From assembly GCF_036711975.1 (NCBI RefSeq), contig NC_091967.1:16678001-16742000 (forward strand): a stretch of DNA of 64,000 nucleotides, in the 5' to 3' direction. Below the pieces are notes generated by a model that saw nothing but the letters and a program-made list of their open reading frames with translations, did no database searches and was not told the DNA's origin. Below are positions 41,894-53,900 of the stretch, piece by piece. This DNA comes from Onthophagus taurus. Lineage: Eukaryota > Arthropoda > Insecta > Coleoptera > Scarabaeidae. Position 1 is the stretch's first letter. Every line of letters begins with the position of its first letter. The position numbers were made by a program, and so were the translations under genes.

Positions 41894-43899
41894 ATGTGTT
41901 TTTGGGTAAGTTCTTATCTTTTCAAAAACAAAAAGAAGTAATTTTAAAAGTAAAATTTTAGTTGCTAAAAAGTTTAACCATCATCTCCTTATTAAAAATA
42001 ATCGAAATAAAAGGATTCTTACCAATTAATTATGATTTTATCGTCGTTGGATCTGGTTCTGCCGGATCTGTTATAGCATCTCGATTATCAGAAAATCCAA
42101 AATGGAAAGTTTTATTATTAGAGGCAGGTACAGAACCTACAGACTTAACTGATATTCCAGCTTTATGCGCTACTTTTCAATTCACCGATTATAACTGGGG
42201 TTATTTAATGGAAGAACAAGAAAATATGTGTTTAGGTAAATTAATAAAAAAAAATTTAATTAATTTTTCGATTAAAATCAACTAATTTTAGGATTGCAAG
42301 ATAAACGAATGCATTGGCCCAGAGGAAAAGCACTCGGTGGAAGCACAATAATTAATTACATGATGCACATAAGAGGGAATCATTTAGATTTCGATCGATG
42401 GTCTGAAAATGGCAATGAAGGTTGGTCTTACGAAGAATTGCTTCCGTTATTTAAAAAATCCGAAGACTCATTTGTGAGAGTACAAGATCAAGAATATAGA
42501 AATAAAGGCGGTGAAATTGGGGTTGAAGATGTCGCTTTTAGAACAAAATCGGCTGAAGCTTTCGTGGAGGCGATGCAAGAATACGGTTATAAATATGTTG
42601 ATTATAACGGGGCGACTCAAATGGGGGTTTCTTGGGTTCAAGCTACCACTAGGAGAGGAAAACGAGAAAATGCAAAAAAAACGTTTTTAGATAAAGCTAA
42701 ATATAGACCAAATTTAACGGTTATTACATCGGCAAGAGTTAATAAAATTGTTTTTGTAGATGGAGGAAATGGCAAAGTATTTATTTTAATTATAGATTTT
42801 TTTTTTTATAATTTGTAAAAAAAATTAATTTTAGTTGAAAGCTCAAGGTGTCGAATTTATTAAAAGCGGAATCAAATTTTACGCCAAAGCAAATAAGGAA
42901 ATAATCATAAGCGCAGGAACTTTGAATTCGCCACAAATCTTAATGTTATCGGGAATTGGTCCAAAAGATCATTTAAATTCTTTAGGAATTCCAGTACTTA
43001 AAGATCTTCCTGTTGGTAGAAAACTCTACGATCATTTAACATTCTTAGGATTACCATTTACGGTGAATGGAACAGACGTAACGCTAAATTACGATGATTT
43101 GTACGATCCAAGATCAATGGTGGAATATCTATTAAATGGTGAAGGACCTTTAACAACCTTGGGTGGAGTTGAAGCTTTAGGAATAGTTAAAACAAATGTT
43201 TCGGATGATTGTAATCCGACTTATCCGGATATAGAACTTATTTTTTTGGGTGGCAGTTTACATTCGGATAAGGGGGACATTTATAGGAAAACTTTGCGTG
43301 TTACTGATGAGGTTTACAATACAGTTTGGGGCTCTTTAGAAGGAAAACAAGTGTTTAGTATAATGCCGATGTTATATCATCCGAAATCTTATGGAAAAAT
43401 CGAATTAGAATCGAAAAATCCTTTCGCAAGGCCGAAATGTTACGGAAATTATTTCACCGATAAAAATAATTTTGATGTCAAAACGTTTATTGCAAGTATA
43501 AGATTAGTTCAAGGTAAAATTTTAATGATTTTATTTTCAATTTTTATTAAAAATTTATTTTAAGATATCGTTAAAATGCCTGCTTTTCAAAAATACAATG
43601 CAACCCTTGTGGATACAAAAATTCCAGGATGTGAAATGCATGTTTTTAATACCGACGAATATTGGGAATGTGCTTTGAGACATTTATCGGTTACGTTACA
43701 TCATCAAGTTGCAACTTGTAAAATGGGAAATAATACGGATCCTGAGGCGGTCGTCGATGATACTTTAAAAGTTTATGGAACGGAAAATTTAAGGGTTGCT
43801 GATGCAAGTATTATTCCGGAACCAATAACCGCACATACGAGTGTCCCAACTTTTATGATCGGAGAAAAATTAGCTGAAATCATCAAAAAAATTTATTAA
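41894..43899 (+). CDS. GMC oxidoreductase (glucose dehydrogenase-like), gene 1
   Basis: Five exons: 41894-41905, 41962-42235, 42292-42776, 42835-43513, 43565-43899; all borders are GT-AG and the phases add up to 594 residues. The first coding exon is only 12 bp (MCFW). It starts with a short hydrophobic signal-like segment ([11 protein letters not shown]), so the protein is probably secreted. An FAD-binding GSGSAG follows at about residue 34, then GMC signature 1 ([20 protein letters not shown] region), signature 2 ([16 protein letters not shown]), and C-terminal [10 protein letters not shown] and ITAHTSVP with the catalytic His pair. The family oxidises alcohols or sugars (glucose, ecdysone and others) using FAD; the substrate cannot be told. 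Confidence 0.9.
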
Positions 43900-44097
43900 A
43901 TTAGAACTAAATTCAAAGAATTAATCACACTAAGAAATTGGGTTTTTCAAATTGTTGTTTTTTCTTGCTAATTACAATGTAGTGTGATAATCGTTAAATA
44001 AATTATTTCATTTTGACCTCGGTTTTATATTAAAACTCCAATCAGACACCAATTTTTCATAGTTTGTCACCCGCCAGTGAGAAAATCGTTAAAAATC

Positions 44098-46878
44098 ATG
44101 ATTACTCTTGTAAGTTAAATCTTTATTTTTATGCAATTTAACCAATTTTTATTATTTTTAGAACATCAAAATTGTCATATTAATAATAACTTTATGTAAA
44201 ACTAATTCCCAAATAACTTTTAATGCAAATTTTTCGTTAAATTTTAATTATTACCACACTTTTTTCGATTATGTAATCGTTGGATCTGGAGCAGCTGGTT
44301 CTGTTGTAGCATCTCGTTTATCGGAAAACCCAAATTTGAACATTCTAGTTTTAGAAGCTGGAATTGAACCAATTAAATTAGTTGATATACCAGCTATTTG
44401 CGCTACCTTTCAATTCACCGATTATAATTGGGGTTATTTAATGGAAGAACAAGAAAATATGTGTTTAGGTAAATTTAACATAATCAAATTTTTTGACTTA
44501 ATTTTAAAGTAATAAAAATATTTTAGGATTACAAGATAAACGAATGCATTGGCCCAGAGGAAAAGTAATCGGAGGATCAACAGTCATTAATTACATGATT
44601 CATATAAGAGGAAATCGTTTAGATTTTGATAGATGGGCTAAAAATGGTAATAAAGGCTGGTCGTATACAGACGTACTCCCACTGTTCAAAAAATCCGAAG
44701 ATTGTTCCGTTGAAAGGCAAGATAAAGAATTTAGAAATATCGGAGGTGAACTTGGTGTTCAAGATGTTGCTTATCGAACGAAATCTGCTGAAGCTTTTGT
44801 TGAAGCTATGCAAGAATACGGGTATAAATACGTCGATTATAACGGAGAAAGTCAAATAGGGGTATCTTGGATTCAAGCCACTACAAGAAGAGGTAAACGA
44901 GAAAGTGCTACGAGAGCTTTTTTAGATGTCGCCAGAAGAAGAAGTAATTTAAGAATTATTTCGGAAGCTAGAGCTGAAAAAGTAGTTTTTTATGAACAGA
45001 AAGAGCAGAATGATAAAGTAAGTTGTTATTATACACAGTCCATGTCAAAAGTTTATCCACCCTATACATGGTTCATTCACTTGAGTTACCATGAATTTCT
45101 TCGCTTTGGCACATAATTTAACTTTAAGCTGTTTCTGGCACCTCCACGCCCTTTGTTTGAAGATAAGCGAGAATTTCTGGTGTCTCTTCACTTTTAATCT
45201 ACACCAATAACTAAATTTTTGGGTGAATCTGTCTGTTACAAACTGATTTTCATTATCAATGGGTCAGTCAACACATAGCATATTTATAGAAGTGAGTCAA
45301 AGTAAAACAATGTTGTAAAGCATTGAAATCAAAACTACAAACAATTATTATATCAGAAGTTGCATGCAGTCTGATTTGTTATTCTCCATCACTCACCATT
45401 AGTAGGCGAAAAACAAGCTGTAGAGAGAGCACAACAACGAAAAAAGTATCAAATCTTAGGAGCTAGTAGAACTTGTGGAAATACAAAAAAGGATCAACCA
45501 AAGACCATCATACAGAAATATGTATATTAAACTCAAAAAAAGTCCTGAAGTCGAAAGTATCCACCACTAAGTTGTACAAAATCCCAATCAACCCAAGAAT
45601 CATTTAAATTTCATTTACAGGAAAAAAATATTGTTCTTTCTGCCATTGCTTCTACATTTTGATGTTGAAGGTTTCGTAACTTTTTCAACACTTACATCTT
45701 GATTCCCCACTTTTTGTAACAGAAAAAGTAATAACCTTCTAGTATTAGAACATATCTACATAACTTGTAAATTTTTGGTGTCTCATATTAATTTTTTTTC
45801 TTATTTTAAGTTAAAAGCTCATGGTGTTGAATTTTATAAAAACGGTCAAAAATACATAGCAAGAGCAACCAAAGAAGTAATTTTAAGCGCGGGAGCTTTA
45901 AATACTCCTCAAATTTTAATGTTATCCGGAATTGGACCAAAAAATCATTTAGATGAATTAGAAATTCCAGTACTTAAAGATCTTCCTGTTGGTAGAAAAC
46001 TTTACGATCATTTAGCATTTCTTGGACTCATGTTTACAATGGATGGGTCTGATTTGACCATAAATTATGATGAGTGGTTCGAGAGTAATACAATTTTACG
46101 ATATATTATTTGGGGAGATGGTCCATTATCGGGTATTGGTGGAGTGGAAGCTTTAGGAATAGTTAAAACGAGACTTTCCGATGATCCCGATCCAAATTTT
46201 CCGGATATAGAACTTATTTTTCTAGGCGGAAATCTTGCTTCAGATAGAGGGGATGTTTTTCGAAAATCATTTAGAATTTCTGATGAAGTTTACGATGCAT
46301 ATTATAAGCCGCTAGAAGGTAAACAAGCTTTTACCATCATACCGATGTTGTATCATCCAAAATCTTATGGAAAAATCGAGTTGAAATCGAGAAATCCTTT
46401 CGCAAGACCAAAATTTTATGGGAACTATTTTACTGATAAGGATAATTTTGATGTTAAAACTTTAATAACTGGAATAAGATTAGCTCAAGGTACTCGTTGT
46501 TTATTCTTTTGGATTTTTTTGCTATTAATTATTGTTTTTGTTTTAGAAATTGTATCGATGCCGGCATTCCAAAAATACAACTCAACAATTGTAAGTAGAA
46601 AAGTTCCAGGGTGTGAATACTTTGTTTTTAATTCTGATGAATATTGGGAATGTGCTTTGCGACATTTATCGGTAACTTTGCATCATCAAGTGGCTACTTG
46701 CAAAATGGGAAATACTACAGATCCGGAAGCGGTTGTTGATGATACTTTAACGGTTTACGGAACAGAAAATTTAAGAGTTGCTGATACAAGCATCATTCCT
46801 GAACCAATAACAGCTCATACAAACATTCCAGCTTTTATGATAGGTGAAAAATTAGCTGATATTATAACGAGAATATAA
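44098..46878 (+). CDS. GMC oxidoreductase (glucose dehydrogenase-like), gene 2
   Basis: Five exons at the same positions as gene 1: 44098-44109, 44162-44468, 44527-45017, 45811-46489, 46547-46878; 606 residues. The 12-bp first exon encodes MITL, followed by a signal-like NIKIVILIITLC. Motifs: [58 protein letters not shown]. It is about 70% similar to gene 1 by eye, with the main differences in the leader and in the middle (VDGGNGK against YEQKEQNDK). Intron 3 is enlarged to 793 bp by transposon sequence. A model that reads through the last intron would add a hydrophobic stretch; the GT-AG pair 46490/46546 removes it. Tandem duplicate of gene 1. Confidence 0.9.
45025..45800 (-). mobile_element. 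Tc1-like transposon remnant in intron 3 of GMC gene 2
   Basis: The left end ATACACAGTCCATGTCAAAA (about 45029) has the look of a Tc1-type terminus; the next 80 bp on the minus strand resemble the end of a transposase (L.AKAKKFMVTQVNEP). The right terminus is not found. The intron is about 50 bp in gene 1, so the excess is insertion DNA. Confidence 0.45.
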
Positions 46879-47911
46879 AAATTTATAATTATGAATCAAT
46901 AAATTGTGTTCTATTAATAATTTTTCTTTGATAATCCATACAATTTTCCGTGACCATATTAAAATGAGAAAAAAAAGATTGTCAATTTTGACAAAGAAGT
47001 TCATACCAGCGTCAAGAAGACGAAAAAAACGAGCAAAATTATTGTATCAAGTTGAACCAGTCGTGTTAATAACGATAGGAGAAAATGGAGGAGGATCCGA
47101 ATCTTGTTTTGGATAAACCAATGTCCGGAAAGGTTTCTAAATCCGTTTCGAATCGTTTACGTTGACTTTTTGAATACAAATGACAGTGTTTTAGAGTAAC
47201 GAACAATTGAAAAGGCACACGTTGGATTCGAACTTTGAAAATAAACCGGTTGAGAGAGCACTATTTATTCTTACGTAAGTTATTTTACAAATTGATGCGA
47301 TTATATCAAAAAATAACGGTAAACAAACAGATTAAAAAGGTTTTAACAAGATTTAACAACTTTGTAAACAAATATTCAATTATTTTAAAGGTCAACCATA
47401 AACGATTTTAATTTTAACTTTATATTTTTAATTAAATTAGGTATATTTACTAAATCATCTAATTGAATCGAAAAAATAACTAATTTCAAAATTTAGGGAA
47501 TTACCGCTTACTTTAATTTAACTTTCCAACAATAGATGGCGAATTTTGTCAATTTTCTATTAAAAGTAAATTTTCATATAAAAATGTAATAAAATTAAAT
47601 GACTAATTAATGTTTTAATAATCCAAAGAAATTATAAAAATATATAAAAGTATTTTAAATTACAAAATAAACGACCACATCCATGTTTTTAAAATGATTG
47701 AACCTGTCAACTGTCAAAATAATCTAAACAATTAACAGTAACCAAAAAACTTAAGAATCTTTACAAGCAACAAACATGTAGTCGGTTTAATTACATCTTA
47801 AATTTTAATTAAAAATTATCAGTTTTCGATCTTCAAAATTTATTTAAGCGCAACAAAGCAATGCAATCGGTTCGGAATAAAACATAAACAATTCGGAAAT
47901 AGTTGACGAAA
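46879..47911. other. Intergenic between GMC gene 2 and PPP4R4-like gene
   Basis: Poly(A) signal at about 46898. A 50-codon Arg/Lys-rich frame (46963-47116) has no known relatives that I recognise. The rest is AT-rich and includes the probable promoter of the next gene; no element is certain. Confidence 0.4.
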
Positions 47912-50900
47912 ATGGAACTTGAAACGGTTTCGGTTTCTGGTGTTGATGAGAAATACACCATCATTCAAAACATGTTTCTGTATGTATTTTATTAAAATGA
48001 ATAGATTTTAACACCGCATTGAATTGCTTATCATTTAAATATTTGTTTACAGAAAAGGCGATGATATACAAAAATTGAGCATAATTCAAACATTGCCACA
48101 ACTGGTTAAGATCGATCAACAGGCAACATTCACCAGAATCGTACCTAAAATACAACAGGAATTACCAAAAGCTTCCGCTGAATTTCAAATAACCACAAGC
48201 CAAATATTTCGTGTTCTTATTGAAAGAAAAGTACCCATCAATTTGCTTAGTGCTGTTATACAAGGTGTGGATTCGAAAGATCCTCTTGTTTCATCTGCTT
48301 GGATGGATACTTTACTTGCTGTTACCCCTTATTTAGGTATTGAAACAATAAAACGTGATGTAAGTCGACTATTTTTTTATTTTATTCAATGTTTGCATGA
48401 TTATTAATTATTTTTTTTAGATAATACCATTGATTAGTACAAAATCTCAGTTATCACAACCAGTTATTCAACGAGTTGCTGCTTGTCGTATTATAGGAAA
48501 AATTTCAAACCATAAAAATTTAAATTCAAATGAGTAATATAGTTAAAAAAACAGTACAGGGTGTACTGAAGATGCTGTGTGAAAAGAAATTTCCATTAAA
48601 AATTTCATTTTAATACATTAGTTACCAAATTAACCTTATTCTATGTATTTTGTATGACTCACTGATTAATTCCAACTAACCTATCAGCAAGGTGGATGTC
48701 ATCCTGGATTTGTTTTAATTGTGTGCTCATGTAGGGTACACCACACATTATTTTAGAGTTTTTAAATTATTTCTGATGTCTTACATATAGTTGTTCAGAC
48801 TTTTTACTTGGCTTAGTTTTACTTTCTGACTTCTCCAGTATACATTCAATTCTGTTTTTATGTGACAGATATGGGGGATAAATATATATAAATAGGGGAT
48901 AGGTTCCAAGATCTAAAGAAGCAACATGTTCTAAAACATTGTGATTAAAGTGGGAAAATTCGTCTTTCTTAATTTGCTTTTATTTAAAACTTTGTTTAAA
49001 AATAATTCATAAGTTCAAAGAATGAACAAATAAAAATAAAAAAAAAATCATTCTTTATTGGAACAGACACATACAAAAATGAGTTTTAAATAACTATAAC
49101 TTTTTGATGCGCTTTTGTTCTCAAGTGCTATTGTTTTAGTGGTTCTAGTTACAAATTCTCTTATCAATCCTTGTGTTCCAGATTTTATTGGGCTGTTATA
49201 TAATTCCCAATAACTTTCCATTAATATTTCATGTCACATTGAAATTTGGTAGAACTTCTCTCACTAGGAACTGGAATTTTTATTTTTTCTTTGATTACAT
49301 CTGCGGTAATGGAGCGAACCTCGTCGTCATTTTTACTGGATTCTTTGACATCAATCTCAAAAACAAACTAATGATTGCTTTATCGATTAGTAATTTATCA
49401 ATATCTGCAAACATATCATTAAATCCTTCTTCGCCTATTTCATGACCTAATGCTATTATGTTAGAATATTCAACCTTATTATTATTAACATGCTTTCAAA
49501 GTTGACGGTTTTAATTCAGATGACTAATCCAGCATGTTTGATACAATCATTTATAGAAAATTTCTTCCATGTATCAATTTTTTTCAATTATTTTAGCAAA
49601 TTTTGCAGGTCATTCTTTAGCTGCTTTATCTGCAGATCCAATTTCACCCTTAATCTTTATACAATGCAGCGCGTGTCTTTGTAAAAACCGTTCATCCATC
49701 CAAAAAAATTCAAATTTGGTTCTTTTCTAGGCTGACGTTTGTGGTTCCACTTTTTTAATCAGGTTGTAGATTCTTAATGCCATCTGCTTAATACTATTTC
49801 CGTCAACTGGTATTCGTCTTTAAGACGCATCCTCCATCCATATTACCAGAGCCTTTTCCATTGCATTTTGTAATTGCATCCTCATTTTTCTTTATAGTTC
49901 TTATGGTGGATTCTGTTAAACTGAAACGTTGCCCTACAGAGATTTTCTTGATTTTAACCTCCCTAGAAATAGTTCTTTTCGTTTCTTTTGTTTCTAAGTC
50001 TTATTCAAAACTTTCATAAATTTCTCTATAATATCCTCTGTTGCCTCCAGCTATGCCTCATTCTGTAACCCATCCTCCCTTGCCGCCTTTCCTCTCTCAA
50101 CCGCGTCAGTATCCCCATCCCTCCTCTGTCTGTCTTCACACCCCTCCAACAATTGCATACTCATAGATGTTATTTATCTTCTCCCGCTTCTTTCTCTTTC
50201 TGTTTATATATTATGTTGATATTATACATTATATTACGTCTCTTTGCTCTACATACTTCTTTATATTTCCTCCTTGCTTTCCTGTATTGAACCTCCAACG
50301 CTCTAAATTTTCTCCACCATATCATCTGTCTTCTTGCCTCATAGCATTAATTCGTTGTACTAGTGTAGGCATCACTCGTTTTCTCTCCATCCGCGTCTAC
50401 GTCTACTCATATATTCTTTCTCCACTATTACTTATTTCATTACCTCGAATATCTCTTTCATACACTCTATGCGTTCTATCTTTCTATGTACTTTTCTCGT
50501 CCGCCCACTCATCTACGTCTCTTATTCCTCTACCCCCTTCAAATCAAGTTCTAACGGATAGTGATCTCAATCCACAGATTACCCCACCATGTTTCCTGAT
50601 TCATTTGATCACCACATAATCAATTACCGATGCTCCTCTTGCCACAGTATAAGTGTAAAATCTTCCATCTCTTGTATCCATCGCGACATTTCTCTACCTT
50701 CCTTGATCTGCACTTTATCTTTTGACCATCGCTTCCCGTTTTCTCCCGCCACTTCCATATTCACTTCTCGCTTTATCACATCGATAACGCCATCTCTTCT
50801 TTGACCCCCGTTATGATTCCATTCTTCTCCTTTTTTCTACTTCAGTATTTTAGTTCTTAGTAGCAGGTTACTTTTAGTGTTTCAGCTACATTCTTTCCAT

Positions 50901-53900
50901 TCAGGTGGCTTTCTGGGTTCTTTAAAGTTGCAGTGAAGAAACCACTGGGTGTATTCTTTCTTCTCTGTCTGGGTGCACTAAATCTACTGGCAAATTCTAT
51001 ATGTTAAAAGTGTTGAGAGAAATTGTGTATCAGATGTTACTGCTTTTATACTATTGTGCCATGTGTAACAATACCCACTATATTTTAAGTTATCTCATTA
51101 AACAAAATATTTTGATATACTTTGTAGCCAAAATATTATTTAAGTAAAAGTAAGAGATTAAATTTCCAAATTTTGAAATGAGTATTTTATGGAGATCTTT
51201 ATTACACAAATTCTTCATACTCCCTGTAATACTTGATCATTTCATTATTCTTTTTTTAGTATCAAAAAAGACATCTTACCATTTGTTCATAGTTTATGTC
51301 AAGATTGTAGTGTTGAAGTGCGTGCGATAATGTGCGTTCAATTACCATCTGTGGCTGAAGGGATTACAGCCCCATTTGTTAAAGCAAATCTGTTACCGTC
51401 GTTTATAGAATTAGCTTCCGATACAAGTCCATTAGTAAGAGAAGCTGCAGTATTAACAATTGTCAATTTATTACCATTTCTTGAAAAAGGTTTCTATTTT
51501 TTTCTAAAATTATGATAGAATTAAAATTTAAATAAAATGTATTCTTTAGATGTTCTTGCAACAACTGTTATACCTTTAATAAGAAGATTTTGTGAGAAAA
51601 CTGTACCGGATGATAACACAGCAGCTATTATTTCCAGTCAATTTGGAAGGATATTGAAATTTTTAAGTCCTGTTTTAACCAATGATAACAAAATTTGGTT
51701 TTTGAATTATTTTAAAATTCTATCACGTAAAGGGTTTGATAATAGGCCGACAGCGAAGACTGCAAGCAGTGCGTTAGATGCTTCGAAGGTATATAATCAG
51801 ATAAATATTTATAAAATTATTAAATACAAATTATTTTTTTTTTAGGATGTTATTTGTAGAGAAAATTGCGCGACAAATTTACCAGCTGTTGCGGAATTTG
51901 TTAGATCAGGAATACCAGATCAAATGGATTTTTTATATACAATTTTTAGGGATTTAGCTGGAGATCCTTGTTACATTGTTCGTAAAGCTGTTGCTAGTTG
52001 TATTCATGATACCACAAAAGTTTTAGGTAAATAAAAATTGATGAAAAGTTAAGAATTAAAAAACAATTTTTTAAATTTCTTAGTTGTCCAATGTAAAACA
52101 TTAAAAGCAGATATAGTTAGATTGTTAAGAGATGATGCCGAGGATGTTTTACAAATGTTAGTACCGACCTTAAGCAATACTTTACAATTATTAGCTCAAA
52201 ACGGGTATTTATCGAGAGATAGAACTGATCAAACCACTATGGAAATAGGTAGAGCATTGTTGAAGTGCCAAATCGAACTTTCAAAAGGTTATAATTGGAG
52301 ATTATTGGTAACGTTTCTTCAACAAATGGAATGTTTGCCAAAATGCATTCCTGGTGATTTTATTCATCAACACTTTTCACCAATGATTCTCGGAACGGCT
52401 ACAAATGGGGTACAAAAAATAAATAAGTATTAAAAAATGTTACTTAGACTTTTATATTTATAGAGGTCCAAACCAATAGTTTATCAAGCAACAAGAACTT
52501 TATTGGTATTTTTAAGATACAATGGAAAAGAAAATCAACAGAAATGGATGAGAGATTCACTCATAAATCAATTTTGTTACTCGGACAATTGTTATACACG
52601 TCAAACATTCGTAAAAATATGTTTTGCTGTCCTCGAAGTGTTTAGTAGTAAATATTTTAAAGAATATTTTTTTATACCACTGTTATGTTTAGCGAGTAAG
52701 TATTAAAAAATATACCTCAAATTAACGTTAAAAAATATATATTCTTAGGTGATCGTGTATCAAACGTTCGATACAGTTTTTTAACAATCTTTCCAAAATT
52801 AAAATTAATAACGCTCTGTCCGCCCCTCGATCCAAAACACAAGATTCTTTTGCAAGAAGCGATTCAAAAATTGGAATCGACCGAAAAGACAGCGTACGTA
52901 TCAAATCTTTTAAAGACAACGTTAAAACAAACCGCAAACATGTCAATAGCAACCAATAGAGATTTTTATTCGAAAGATTTAATTAAACAAGAGGAAGAAG
53001 CTAGCGGTAGTCCACTAACTGCTACGTTCACAGGTAATTAAAAAAAACGATTTTTGTTAGTAGAAAATGATTTTTGTTTTATCAATTTTCTTATAAATTA
53101 GGAAAACGAAAATCTATTACACATATTTTTAAACCACTAAACCTGTCCTAAGTTGCTGTCAATGTTATCAAAGAGTAGCCTTAAGTAATTTAACACGAAT
53201 TCTCACACAACATTATTTTAGTGTTTAGCAATTTTGAAAGGTTGAAAGCTCAGAGAGGACTGTTGGGCGGAATATTCCTTCTGCATCTATCAGAAAGTCG
53301 CGGGGAAAATGAGAAAGTTTCATTTTCCTCAATATTGCAGAGGAAATAAATCAAGCCCCTAAAATATTGTTGGTCAAATCAAATTACGATTTTTTGATTT
53401 TAGTGTCCATGTTGGTAGTCTGTAAATAATTTATTAGTGTTCAAGTATATCTATAGCTATTTATAGCTCATTTACTCTAATCTATAATATACAGTGTCCG
53501 CCAAAAAGTCAGCAACACCCGTTTTATTTCATATATATCATTTTTCTGGATGGTGGAAAATTAAGCTTTAAAAGAACTTTCTACACACTGTTCAATGCTT
53601 TGTAAATCCCACATACTACTTGTGTAACGATTGAAAAAAATCAGTTTCTGATTGTAGAGGACTAAATATTACTAATGCAGAACTGGATATTTGAAAGAGA
53701 CTATTCAATTAGTCTGACAATCACCTATTATAGAAGACACGAGATGGTGTTCACAGTAGACCAGATGTTCAATGCTATAAATTGGATACTTATTATACAA
53801 GATTAGCTGCTTACTGCTTGGAAAAGGCTGCATGAGTCTTGAGTCTGTATGTGTGTTTGTCAGACTGTATCCTTCTAGAAAGAGACTTATTAATATTACG

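Noticed and set aside
46963-47116. Small basic ORF (about 50 codons) after GMC gene 2
   Set aside because: Low complexity (Lys/Arg-rich), no family resemblance, sits in the 3' flank.
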